A stretch of 64,000 bases of DNA, taken from Rhodocyclales bacterium. GTDB taxonomy: Bacteria > Pseudomonadota > Gammaproteobacteria > Burkholderiales > Rhodocyclaceae. Positions 33,705-41,930 of the stretch are shown here, piece after piece (the first letter of the stretch is position 1; each line of letters opens with the position of its first letter). The stretch covers positions 1 to 64,000 of the forward strand of contig JAQGMG010000004.1 in the NCBI GenBank assembly GCA_028292485.1, read 5' to 3'. The position numbers were made by a program, and so were the translations under genes. Under the pieces are notes generated by a model. The model was not told the origin of the DNA. It did no database searches and saw only the letters and a program-made list of their open reading frames with translations.

Positions 33705-33722
33705 AAGCAAAGGGTGGGCCAG
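33705..33722 (-). promoter_or_regulatory. Sigma-54 (RpoN) -24/-12 promoter of the PEP-CTERM gene
   Basis: Read on the minus strand the site is CTGGCCCACCCTTTGCTT. Against the consensus YTGGCACGrNNNTTGCW it keeps the invariant GG and GC 12 nt apart, and matches TGGC, TTGC and the flanking bases. Initiation would fall near 33695, giving a leader of about 40 nt to the ATG at 33654. PEP-CTERM genes of several floc-forming betaproteobacteria depend on RpoN with PrsK/PrsR, which fits. Confidence 0.78.
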
Positions 33723-33809
33723 TTTTTTAAAATTGATTTAATTTCCTAAAAAAACAAGTAAAAACAATATGTTATGGACGATTTTTGAGCTGCTGCAACT
33801 GACCGGAAA

Positions 33810-33828
33810 AGCACTCTTCTGCAGTGCT
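33810..33828 (-). terminator. Possible terminator hairpin after the acyltransferase gene
   Basis: On the minus strand AGCACT-GCAGAAG-AGTGCT forms a 6-bp stem followed by TTTTC. It lies 142 nt past the stop of the acyltransferase gene. The stem is short and the T run modest. Confidence 0.35.
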
Positions 33829-33969
33829 GTAAAGAAAGTCGACGGGATTTTTCGAGAGTAATCACAAGCGATGGCCTTACGCGTGTCGCGTGTGCTCAGC
33901 CAAAGCTGTTTGAAATTTGGGTGAAGACGGCTTTGTCCGAAAATTCTTCGACAAGGTGGCCGTGGCAGC

Positions 33970-34686
33970 TTACTGGCGCTGGAAGTCTTCGAACCAGGCG
34001 AGCAGTTCCGGGCTCGATTGGGCGAGCCGCTCTTCGAGCACGCGTAGATCCGCAATGTACGGTGTCACGGGGCCGAAATAATCTATTTGCGGGCCGATCG
34101 GCTCAAAAACGAAATCCATGCGCGAGAGCGCGCGTGCCAGAGATCGCTCCATGGCGGCATACCAGTAACGGATGCCATTGTTCAGGCTGTGTTGATACAT
34201 CTGCCTGTAGAGCGAGAGAAGGATTTGCGGCTTGTTGCTGTGTCGCCGACCCGTGTCGTCTGTCGTTTCGGGCGCCAGGTTCAAGCCCTGCAATATATCT
34301 CCCTGCCGACGCCGATAATTCTGGTGAACCATCAGTCGGGAAATCTCGGCGCAATACTTCGGCGCGGGACGAGTGCGATTCTCGAACAGGTCAGGGCAAA
34401 AGCTATCGAGCGGAAACACGCCGGTGTTGTCTGCACCTACAAGACGAACGTACCCTACAACCTCATCGCGCTGGTTGGAGGTATAGAAATGGGCGGCATC
34501 GGCATCGTATTCGTCCGACTCCAGGCGGGACGGGTAGCTGCCGGGCGGCAGAAAGCCACATTCCAGGCAATAGACTTGATATCGCAGTGAATAGATTTCT
34601 TGCAGCATGTCGGCATCCGATTTGGTGCTGATTTTGTGGCCAAGGAAGAAAGGCCCATTAATGGGCTGCGAAAGATTCAAGTCCAT
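33970..34686 (-). CDS. PEP-CTERM/exosortase system-associated acyltransferase (AHL-synthase-like GNAT)
   Basis: The 238-aa product resembles N-acylhomoserine-lactone synthases and GNAT enzymes: EIYSLRYQVYCLECGFLPPGSYP (28-50), VVGYVRLVGADNTGVFPLDSFCPDLF, then AEISRLMVHQNYRRRQGD and YWYAAMERSLARALSRMDF. This matches the exosortase-associated acyltransferase family (TIGR03694 type), found with XrtA loci. Its acyl donor and acceptor are unknown. It is divergent from the eps operon across 411 bp. Confidence 0.93.
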   Translation of the reverse strand: MDLNLSQPINGPFFLGHKISTKSDADMLQEIYSLRYQVYCLECGFLPPGSYPSRLESDEYDADAAHFYTSNQRDEVVGYVRLVGADNTGVFPLDSFCPDLFENRTRPAPKYCAEISRLMVHQNYRRRQGDILQGLNLAPETTDDTGRRHSNKPQILLSLYRQMYQHSLNNGIRYWYAAMERSLARALSRMDFVFEPIGPQIDYFGPVTPYIADLRVLEERLAQSSPELLAWFEDFQRQ

Positions 34687-35097
34687 GGACTTCTTCCCCG
34701 AGTGAATATCAGCCTATGTGTTCGGTAAGCTGATTCAACCTAATACTTGTTCAAAAAAACAAATATTCCACGCTTTGGCCGATGTCTGGTGCGTTGCAGG
34801 GGCTCGACGCGGGCAACGTGCAACATCTGGCTTGCTCCTCGTGTCGGCAGACTCGAGGCTTTTTGAGTGACGCATTTCAAATCAATGGTGCCATGTGGCG
34901 CCCCTAAGGGCAAGCATGGCGCCGTTTGCGCGAGCTACAATGCCGCTGGATGGCGTGCGGAAATGTCATGCTATCTGTGGCATTGTTCCGCCATTCAGGC
35001 CCAGCCAGTTTGTAAGATTCTTGCTGCGGCGCGATTTTGACTGACGACAGAGTTCTGCCTTTTGCGGGATTCATCTTTGCAAGCCGGAGGTTTTTAG
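34687..35097. promoter_or_regulatory. Divergent control region, acyltransferase gene / eps operon
   Basis: This 411-bp gap should carry the main promoter of the exopolysaccharide operon. I searched for the -24/-12 spacing and found near misses but no good sigma-54 site on the plus strand. It includes a hairpin-forming inverted repeat (34887..34923). GGAGG (35086..35090) serves the first gene. No small gene is convincing. Confidence 0.5.
34887..34923. repeat. Inverted repeat in the eps operon control region
   Basis: GGTGCCATG (34887..34895) and CATGGCGCC (34915..34923) can pair over nine positions with one T-G wobble, around a 19-nt loop that itself contains GCCCCTAAGGGC. It could be a regulator binding site or a leader RNA hairpin. 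Confidence 0.5.
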
Positions 35098-35727
35098 ATG
35101 TTACGAGCCCTGTTTTCGAACACGTCCAGTGGCGTTTTGCATGCGGTTCTCATGTCCGTTGCAATGCTGGTGACGGGGTGTTCGACCACGTATCCGGCTG
35201 CTCCGGCTACCGTGTCGTCCGCAGATTACAACTATGTCATCGGGCCGGGCGATACGGTCAATATCGTCGTCTGGCGCAATCCCGAGCTGTCGATGAATGT
35301 GCCCGTTCGACCAGACGGACGCATCACGACGCCGCTCGTCGAGGACTTGCCCGCGATCGGCAAGAGCGCCAAGACGCTGGCGCGCGACATCGAAAAAGCC
35401 CTTTCGAACTACATTCGTGATCCGGTGGTAACCGTGGTGGTTACGAGTTTCGTCGGGCCTTACAGCGAGCAGATCCGTGTTGTGGGCGAGGCGGCGAAGC
35501 CACAGGTTCTGTCATATAGACAACAGATGACCTTGTTGGACGTCATGATCGCGGTGGGTGGAATGACGGACTTCGCCGACGGCAATCACGCCACCATCCT
35601 GCGCACATCCGAAGGCAACAAGCAGTACAGCGTCCGGCTGAGGGATCTTCTCAAGCGCGGCGATGTGTCGGCAAACGTCGAGGTCAAGCCGGGCGATGTG
35701 CTGGTCATTCCGCAAAGCTGGTTCTGA
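35098..35727 (+). CDS. epsE: EpsE-type polysaccharide export lipoprotein (Wza family, XrtA system)
   Basis: The 209-aa product is a short polysaccharide export protein. It has a lipoprotein signal with lipobox LVTGC (acylated Cys about residue 28), then YVIGPGDTVNIVVWRNPELSMNVPVRPDG, the poly_export domain, and a SLBB-like region (IRVVGEAAKPQVLSYRQQMTLLDVMIAVGG) ending in VKPGDVLVIPQSWF. It fits the XrtA-system export family (TIGR03027 type), which forms the outer-membrane channel for exopolysaccharide. It is the first gene of a long plus-strand operon, with GGAGG upstream. Confidence 0.95.
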   Translation: MLRALFSNTSSGVLHAVLMSVAMLVTGCSTTYPAAPATVSSADYNYVIGPGDTVNIVVWRNPELSMNVPVRPDGRITTPLVEDLPAIGKSAKTLARDIEKALSNYIRDPVVTVVVTSFVGPYSEQIRVVGEAAKPQVLSYRQQMTLLDVMIAVGGMTDFADGNHATILRTSEGNKQYSVRLRDLLKRGDVSANVEVKPGDVLVIPQSWF

Positions 35728-35814
35728 GTAAGCTTTCGACATGTTTTTGAAATCATGGGCGCCGTGCTGTGCGATAGCGGCGCTCTGTAATGTTTTTCTT
35801 TGCGGATATCTTGA

Positions 35815-37347
35815 ATGGATGATTTGATCAGACGGCTCGTGGCTTACGCCCGTGGCGCATGGCGTTTCCGTTGGTGGGGCTTGCTTGCCGCGTGGCTGGT
35901 AGGGGTCGCCGGAGCCATCGCCGTCTATGTCTTGCCAGACAAGTACGAAGCAACGGCCCGTATCTATGTGGACACGCAGTCGGTGCTGGCGCCGTTGATG
36001 TCGGGACTTACAGTGCCAAGCGATATCAACCAGCAAGTGACGATGCTGTCCAAGACTCTGATCAGCCGCCCGAACGTGGAAAAGCTGATTCGCATGGCCG
36101 ACCTCGATCTGGCGGCGAAAACCAAAAATCAGCGCGAAGAGTTGCTTGACGATGTGACCAAGCGTCTGCGGATACAGAGCGTTGGCAAGGACAATCTCTA
36201 TACCCTCGCTTTTCTCGACACCAAGCCTGAGCGAGCCAAGCGGGTCGTGCAGTCGCTGGTGTCGATCTTTATCGAATCGGGCCTGGGGGACAAGCGCAAG
36301 GATTCGGATTCTGCGAGACGTTTTATTGAAGACCAGATCAAGAGCTACGCGCAGAAGCTGGATGAAGCGGAGACCCGCTTGAAGGAATTCAAGCTGAAGA
36401 ACATGGCGCTTGTAGGCGATACTGCCAAGGATACCGTCGGGCAGTTGCGCGAAATTTCAGAGCGTTTGCGTCAGGCGCAACTTGAATTGCGCGAAGCCGA
36501 AAATTCACGCGATGCGATCAAGCGGCAGCTCACGGGGGAGGCTCCTGGTGGCGTGGCTGCAGTGGATGCGGGCTTCCCGGAGCTTGACAGCCGCATCGAT
36601 ACGATGAAAAAGCAGCTTGATGATTTGCGCCGCAGCTATACCGACAATCATCCCGACGTCATCGGTACACGACGCGTGTTGGCCGATCTGGAAAAGCAGC
36701 GCGCCGAAGAACTCAAGGCGCGCAAGAGCAACTCTTCGGCCGCTGCGCCTGTCGCGTCGACCAATCCGGTGTATCAGCAGCTCAAGATATCGATGACGGA
36801 TTCAGAAGCCAAGGTCGCGCAGCTCAAGACCCGAGTTGCCGAATACGAGGCGCGTGCTGCGCAATCCAAGGAACTCATGCGTCTGGCGCCGCAGACCGAG
36901 CAGGAACTGTCACAGCTCAATCGCGATTACGAAATACACAAGAAAGAATACGACCAGCTGGTGACCCGCAGGGAGTCCGCCAATATGTCGGCGCAGATGG
37001 AATCGGTGGCGGGTGTGGCTGACTTCAGGTTGATCGACCCGCCGAGCGTGCCGACCAAGCCTTCTGCGCCGAACCGCAGCATGCTGATGCCGCTGGTGGG
37101 CTTGCTGGCGCTTGTTGCGGGGGGAGCGCTGACGATCCTGCTGGATCAGATCCGTCCGGCTTTCTTTGATAGCCGGGTACTGCGCGAATCGACCGGTTTG
37201 CCGATTCTGGGATCGGTATCGGTAACGCCGAATCCGGAACGGGCACGCCGTAGCCGTCATAGCCGTTGGCTGTTTGTAAGCGGCGTTGGTTCCCTGGTTG
37301 GCGTGTTTGGCGCGCTGACTGTATTGCTAGTCCTGTTAAGCCGCTGA
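35815..37347 (+). CDS. epsF: EpsF-type chain-length determinant, XrtA system (Wzz/PCP family)
   Basis: The 510-aa product is a polysaccharide co-polymerase. It has an N-terminal membrane segment (WWGLLAAWLVGVAGAIAVYVL, about 20-40), a Wzz domain (KYEATARIYVDTQSVLAPLMSGLTV), long coiled coils (about 190-380) and a C-terminal segment with the Pro-rich FRLIDPPSVPTKPSAPNR before the second membrane helix. A third hydrophobic stretch at the very end (LFVSGVGSLVGVFGALTVLLVLL) is typical of the XrtA subfamily (TIGR03007 type). It sets polymer length together with the following tyrosine kinase. Confidence 0.95.
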   Translation: MDDLIRRLVAYARGAWRFRWWGLLAAWLVGVAGAIAVYVLPDKYEATARIYVDTQSVLAPLMSGLTVPSDINQQVTMLSKTLISRPNVEKLIRMADLDLAAKTKNQREELLDDVTKRLRIQSVGKDNLYTLAFLDTKPERAKRVVQSLVSIFIESGLGDKRKDSDSARRFIEDQIKSYAQKLDEAETRLKEFKLKNMALVGDTAKDTVGQLREISERLRQAQLELREAENSRDAIKRQLTGEAPGGVAAVDAGFPELDSRIDTMKKQLDDLRRSYTDNHPDVIGTRRVLADLEKQRAEELKARKSNSSAAAPVASTNPVYQQLKISMTDSEAKVAQLKTRVAEYEARAAQSKELMRLAPQTEQELSQLNRDYEIHKKEYDQLVTRRESANMSAQMESVAGVADFRLIDPPSVPTKPSAPNRSMLMPLVGLLALVAGGALTILLDQIRPAFFDSRVLRESTGLPILGSVSVTPNPERARRSRHSRWLFVSGVGSLVGVFGALTVLLVLLSR

Positions 37348-37362
37348 GTCGGGGGAAATGTC

Positions 37363-38319
37363 GTGAGCCTTATCGAAAAAGCGGTTGAACGGCTGGATCA
37401 GTTAAAGCGGGCTGGTGTAACGCCCCATGGTGTCGAAGCGCCGTCCATTATTGAGCAAGCCGTTGCCGCGCAATCTGTTGCGCCAACTGCCGCACCTGTA
37501 GCTGAAAAGCCTGCACCGGCTGTTGCCGCACCGAAAATCTCCGTTGATGACGAACCTGCCGCGCAAAGCCGCCAGATTGACATCGATCTGACGCGTCTCG
37601 GCGCAATCGGCATGGTAACGCCGCTCAATACGCGGTCGATGATTGCGGAAGAATACCGGGTCATCAAACGCCCCTTGTTGCGCAATGTATCGCAGGGCTC
37701 CGAAACGGATGCCTATCACCGTAACCTCATCATGGTGACCAGCTCGGTGCCCGGTGAGGGCAAGAGCTTCAGTTCCATCAATCTTGCCATCAGCATGGCC
37801 ATGGAGCTGGACCGCACGGTTCTGCTCGTGGATGCAGACGTGTCGCGCCCTTCCGTGCTCAATCATCTTGGCCTGCCGCCGGCGCGTGGTTTGATGGATG
37901 TGTTGTTGAACGAGAGTATTCAGCTGCCTGACGTATTGTTGCGGACGAATATTGAAAAGCTGACCATCCTGCCGGCGGGCATGCCGCATCAGCGCGCGAC
38001 AGAGTTCCTCGCCAGCGATGCAATGGTTCGTCTGCTCGATGAACTGGCAACGCGTTATGCCGACCGGATTATCGTTTTCGATTCGCCGCCATTGCTGATG
38101 ACGACGGAAGCTCGTGTCCTGGCGACGCATATGGGTCAGGTTGTGGTGGTCGTCGAAGCCGGCCGTACTTCGCAAGCGATGGTGCGTCAGGCGCTCAGCA
38201 CGATCGAGGCCTGCCCGGTCAAGATGATGTTGTTGAACAAGACGCGCGATATCGGCCCCGGCGGGTATTACGGCTACTACTCTCCCTACGGCTATGGCCA
38301 GCAAGAGCGCGAGCACTGA
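37363..38319 (+). CDS. epsG: XrtA-associated tyrosine autokinase (BY-kinase)
   Basis: The 318-aa product is a cytoplasmic P-loop BY-kinase (TIGR03018 type). It starts at a GTG (MSLIEKAVERLDQLKRAG), has an Ala/Pro linker at about 30-60, Walker A SSVPGEGKS, Walker A' VLLVDADVSRPS and Walker B IIVFDSPPLL. The C-terminus is Tyr-rich (GGYYGYYSPYGYGQ), the usual autophosphorylation cluster. It should pair with EpsF to control polymerisation and export. Fifteen nt separate it from epsF. Confidence 0.95.
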   Translation: MSLIEKAVERLDQLKRAGVTPHGVEAPSIIEQAVAAQSVAPTAAPVAEKPAPAVAAPKISVDDEPAAQSRQIDIDLTRLGAIGMVTPLNTRSMIAEEYRVIKRPLLRNVSQGSETDAYHRNLIMVTSSVPGEGKSFSSINLAISMAMELDRTVLLVDADVSRPSVLNHLGLPPARGLMDVLLNESIQLPDVLLRTNIEKLTILPAGMPHQRATEFLASDAMVRLLDELATRYADRIIVFDSPPLLMTTEARVLATHMGQVVVVVEAGRTSQAMVRQALSTIEACPVKMMLLNKTRDIGPGGYYGYYSPYGYGQQEREH

Positions 38320-38322
38320 TTC

Positions 38323-39864
38323 GTGATTAACCGCGCCATGCCGCTTTCCCTGCATTTTCATGCACTCGCAATATGCGGCGCCTTGATCGCGCCGTCGGCG
38401 TATGCGGGCGACTGGCGTGGCACAACCGGCTTGCAGCTGAGCGAAACCTATACCGACAATATCGGTCGCCAATCAGCGGGACAGAAACGCGGCGATTTCG
38501 CCACCGAGGTGTCGCCTTACCTTAGTTATGCGGGGCGAGGCGCGCGGACCAGCGGCAGTCTGGATGCGCGCTTGCAGAACTGGTTACACAGCGATAGCCA
38601 GACCAGCAATCGAACAGGCTTGCAATTGAGCGCCATTGGTTCAGTGGAGGCTTATGAGGACCACCTGTTCATTGACAGCTCTCTGAGCAACGACCGCCAA
38701 CAGATATCCCAATTCCGCGCGGCCGATGCTAACTATGGCGGAACGAGTAACAGCACCGAGGTGACGCGCTTTTCGCTGTCGCCATATCTTAGATGGCGTC
38801 TTGGTAGTGCGACGGACGCAGGTTTGCGCTATCGGTACGAAAAGGTTCAGTCTGAAGCCAGTTTTGCAACAGGACAGACGGAGTCGCTTTCGCTGGATTT
38901 ACGTAATGGCTCGGCATTTGGTCGCCTGGGGTGGGCTTTCAACGCCACACACAACGATACGGAACGCCAATCCGCCGAGGCTGCGAGCACCAATAGTTAT
39001 AACGGCACCCTGACGTATGCGGTGACGCCAACCTTGGTAACCTCTTTGACGGGGGGGCAAGAATTCACGGATTTTGAAGGCGGCGATCGCCAGCATTACT
39101 GGAATTGGGGTGGTGGCCTGCAATGGCAGCCCGACGAGCGCACCACTATCAGTGCTCAGACAAGCAAGCGCTTTTTTGGTCGTGGATTCAATTATCAGTT
39201 TTCCCATCGTTTCCAGCGCTCAGCGATTGAGTGGAGTTACTCCCGCGACTTGAACGTAGTGTCCTCTGCTGGCGATCTCAATTCACCGGCAACCCAGTCT
39301 CGCGCGAAACAAGCATTAATAGCCGAGATGGCCGCTTTGGCTAGTTCTATTCCTGATCCTAGCGCACGGTTGATCGTTGCTCTCGAGCATTTGCAGGCTC
39401 AAGGCATTTCGGCTTATGACCTGATGCAACTCGACTATCTGTCGGGTCAGTCGTCCATCGACAAGAACATGCGATTGGCATGGGTCATGTATGGCGTGCG
39501 AAACTCGCTTACGCTTTCAATATTCCGGTCTGAACGGCAAGCTATTTCGCAGACTCGCATCGTCCAATTGAGCGATGATCTCTCTACTCATGATCACGTC
39601 AAAAATCGTGGCTGGGACGTGAGCTGGACACACAACCTGTCTGCGCTGACGACCGCGGGTTTGCACTATGGTTACGGCGACATCAGCGGCGAAACGACCA
39701 CGGGTCAATTGACCTCTTCACACACCAGCACCGTCGGGTTGAACCTCAACACGAAGCTTGCACCATTCACCACAGGTGGCGTGGCTTACAACCACACCCG
39801 TTCCAAGGGCAGTGCCGAATATCGCGAAAATGCGGTGACGGTGCAGCTCAATCATCAATTCTAG
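38323..39864 (+). CDS. TIGR03016-type PEP-CTERM system outer-membrane barrel protein
   Basis: The 513-aa product has a signal peptide (MPLSLHFHALAICGALIAPSAYA) and a long series of beta strands, beginning TTGLQLSETYTDNIGR and ending VTVQLNHQF with a terminal Phe. This order (export protein, chain length, kinase, barrel, ATPase) and the TDNI motif match the TIGR03016 family of XrtA loci. The role is presumed to be in polysaccharide secretion or surface display. Two starts are possible: GTG 38323, 3 nt after the kinase stop, and ATG 38338, which begins the signal peptide directly. Confidence 0.9.
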   Translation: MINRAMPLSLHFHALAICGALIAPSAYAGDWRGTTGLQLSETYTDNIGRQSAGQKRGDFATEVSPYLSYAGRGARTSGSLDARLQNWLHSDSQTSNRTGLQLSAIGSVEAYEDHLFIDSSLSNDRQQISQFRAADANYGGTSNSTEVTRFSLSPYLRWRLGSATDAGLRYRYEKVQSEASFATGQTESLSLDLRNGSAFGRLGWAFNATHNDTERQSAEAASTNSYNGTLTYAVTPTLVTSLTGGQEFTDFEGGDRQHYWNWGGGLQWQPDERTTISAQTSKRFFGRGFNYQFSHRFQRSAIEWSYSRDLNVVSSAGDLNSPATQSRAKQALIAEMAALASSIPDPSARLIVALEHLQAQGISAYDLMQLDYLSGQSSIDKNMRLAWVMYGVRNSLTLSIFRSERQAISQTRIVQLSDDLSTHDHVKNRGWDVSWTHNLSALTTAGLHYGYGDISGETTTGQLTSSHTSTVGLNLNTKLAPFTTGGVAYNHTRSKGSAEYRENAVTVQLNHQF

Positions 39865-39872
39865 GGGCCGCT

Positions 39873-40994
39873 ATGTATGAGTCTTTTTACGGCTTGACCG
39901 GCAGGCCGTTCCAGCTTAATCCTGATCCGAGCTTCTATTACGGCAGCCGCGGTCATCGCCGTGCCATGGCCTATCTCGAATATGGTCTGCACCAGAACGA
40001 GGGCTTCATTGTCATCACGGGTGAAGTAGGGGCGGGCAAGACCACGATGGTGCGCAGCCTGCTGCAAAAGCTGGAGCAGACCAAGGTGGTTGCCGCGCAT
40101 CTGGTGAGCACGCAGATCGATGCCGATGACATTCTGCGTCTGGTTGCCGCCTCTTTCGGCATACCGGCCAAGGGTGTCGACAAGTCCGATCTGCTATTGG
40201 CGCTTGAGGCCTTTCTGGTTTCGGTAACGGCTTCGGGCAAGCGCGCCTTGCTGATCGTCGACGAGGCGCAGAACCTCACGCCGCGCGCTGTTGAAGAATT
40301 GCGCATGTTGTCGAATTTCCAGCTTGAGGATCACGCTCTGCTGCAAAGTTTCCTCGTGGGCCAGCCGGAATTCCGTGACACGATGCAGAGCCAGCACATG
40401 TCGCAGCTGCGTCAACGTGTCATCGCGACCTATCACCTCGGCCCGATGGATGCCGACGAGACGCGTGCCTATATGGAGCACCGTCTCAAGCGTGTCGGCT
40501 GGAAGGGCAATCCACGTATCGAACCTTCGGCTTTCGCGGCCGTGCATGCCTTTACCGGCGGTGTGCCACGCAAGATCAACACCTTGTGCGATCGCTTGCT
40601 GCTGGCAGGTTTTCTCACGGAAAGCCACGTCATTACCGAAGTGAACGTGGAAGAAGTGATTCGCGAGATTCGTGAAGAGACGCCGCAAGCGGCGGCTAAA
40701 ACCACGGACGGCGTCCGCGGGACGACGCGAGAAGATTTCATGTCGGCAGTTGGTGGTTTTTCAGCGGGTGATGCGGCAGGTCTGATGGGCAATCCCGATT
40801 TGCTGCGTCAATTGGCCGATGCAGCTGCGGGCTTCCAGGCGTCGCGTCTGGAAGAGCGCATTTCTCGCCTGGAAAATACCTTTGCTGCCATGCTGACTCT
40901 GATGCAGCAAGGTGGTGTGGCGACTCCCGTGCCACCTTCTTCGGCGAAGGTTTCACCTTTGAATCCGGACAAGCGCGCCGCCAAAGGTTCCTAG
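39873..40994 (+). CDS. XrtA-associated AAA ATPase (TIGR03015/ExeA-like)
   Basis: The 373-aa product begins MYESFYGLTGRPFQLNPDPSF, the ExeA-like opening. It has Walker A ITGEVGAGKTT, Walker B ALLIVDEAQNL, a sensor-type SFLVGQPEF and an arginine-finger region with RQRVIATYHLGPMD. The last 110 residues are a linker and coiled tail peculiar to the XrtA subgroup. It is cytoplasmic. The family is regularly found in exosortase A loci, where it is thought to help export or assembly. It follows the barrel gene after 8 nt. Confidence 0.94.
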   Translation: MYESFYGLTGRPFQLNPDPSFYYGSRGHRRAMAYLEYGLHQNEGFIVITGEVGAGKTTMVRSLLQKLEQTKVVAAHLVSTQIDADDILRLVAASFGIPAKGVDKSDLLLALEAFLVSVTASGKRALLIVDEAQNLTPRAVEELRMLSNFQLEDHALLQSFLVGQPEFRDTMQSQHMSQLRQRVIATYHLGPMDADETRAYMEHRLKRVGWKGNPRIEPSAFAAVHAFTGGVPRKINTLCDRLLLAGFLTESHVITEVNVEEVIREIREETPQAAAKTTDGVRGTTREDFMSAVGGFSAGDAAGLMGNPDLLRQLADAAAGFQASRLEERISRLENTFAAMLTLMQQGGVATPVPPSSAKVSPLNPDKRAAKGS

Positions 40995-41033
40995 CCGAAT
41001 CCGCGCTCCTGACAAACGCAGCAAGAGGAAGCA

Positions 41034-41879
41034 ATGATCAACGCACTGACTGTCGACGTGGAGGACTATTTTCAGGTTTCCGCGCTGGCTCCGCATTTTC
41101 CGCGTTCCGGCTGGGACAATGTGCCGTGCCGCGTGGAGAAGAATGTTGATCGCATATTGGCGACGCTGCATGAGTACGGCGCCAAGGCCACTTTTTTCAC
41201 GCTTGGCTGGCTTGCGGAACGTTATCCGAAGCTGGTGCGGCTGATTGTCATGGAAGGGCATGAGTTAGCCAGCCATGGCTATGGTCATGAACGCGCGACC
41301 GATCAGTCGCGCGGTGCGTTTCTCGCGGATATCCAGCTTGCCAAGGCGGTGCTCGAAGATATTGGCGGTGTCGAGGTGCGGGGTTATCGCGCGCCGAGTT
41401 TTTCGTTCAGCGACGAAAATCCCTGGGCACACGAATGCCTGCACGAAATCGGTTATGCCTACAGCTCCAGCGTCTACCCGGTGGTACATGATCACTACGG
41501 CATGCCGGATTCGCCGCGCTTCCCCTATCTGCACGATAGCGGTGTCGTCGAAATTCCCGTTACGACGGCACGGGTAATGGGGCGTAACTGGCCTGCGGGC
41601 GGCGGCGGGTATTTTCGCTTTCTGCCTTATGGTGCATCGCGCTGGATGATCAAGCGGGTGAACAAGGCTGACGGCAAGCCGGCCATCTTCTATTTTCATC
41701 CCTGGGAGATTGACCCGGAGCAGCCGCGTGTCGAGGCCGCATCGGCAAAGACGCGGTTTCGCCATTATGTGAATCTCGACAAGACGCAATCGCGCCTGGA
41801 GTTCTTGCTGAGAGATTTTCAGTGGGGCCGCGTCGATGAAGTCTTCCTCGACAAGGCGTTCAAGCTGCCGGCCTCATAA
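41034..41879 (+). CDS. XrtA system polysaccharide deacetylase (NodB, DUF3473 type)
   Basis: The 281-aa product has a NodB deacetylase domain: LTVDVEDYFQ (catalytic Asp and metal Asp region), ATFFTLGWLAERYP, ASHGYGHE (metal His pair) and RGYRAPSFSFSDEN. The C-terminal DUF3473-like part has GGGGYFRFLPYG and IFYFHPWEIDPEQPR. It should remove N- or O-acetyl groups from the exopolysaccharide or its precursor. It matches the TIGR03006 type of exosortase loci. No signal peptide is visible, so it would act in the cytoplasm. Confidence 0.94.
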   Translation: MINALTVDVEDYFQVSALAPHFPRSGWDNVPCRVEKNVDRILATLHEYGAKATFFTLGWLAERYPKLVRLIVMEGHELASHGYGHERATDQSRGAFLADIQLAKAVLEDIGGVEVRGYRAPSFSFSDENPWAHECLHEIGYAYSSSVYPVVHDHYGMPDSPRFPYLHDSGVVEIPVTTARVMGRNWPAGGGGYFRFLPYGASRWMIKRVNKADGKPAIFYFHPWEIDPEQPRVEAASAKTRFRHYVNLDKTQSRLEFLLRDFQWGRVDEVFLDKAFKLPAS

Positions 41880-41930
41880 TCCAGCATTGCGCCCAAGTAC
41901 CGCATTCAAGCCCTTTTCGCGAAATTCCTC

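Larger units (their letters stand above)
33655..33969. other. Intergenic region upstream of the PEP-CTERM gene
   Basis: The 315-bp gap lies between the start of the PEP-CTERM gene and the stop of the acyltransferase gene, both minus strand. It contains the sigma-54 promoter (33705..33722), an AT-rich stretch around 33723..33775 that could hold an activator site or bent DNA, and a possible terminator of the acyltransferase gene (33810..33828). No gene is visible. Confidence 0.6.

Noticed and set aside
34900-35060. Possible sigma-54 promoters ahead of the eps operon
   Set aside because: Segments such as TGGCGCCGTTTGC and TGGCATTGTTCCGC have the wrong GG-to-GC spacing (10 or 11 instead of 12 nt).
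35741-35827. A 28-codon open frame between epsE and epsF
   Set aside because: It has no ribosome site and runs into the epsF start in a different frame. The composition looks non-coding.
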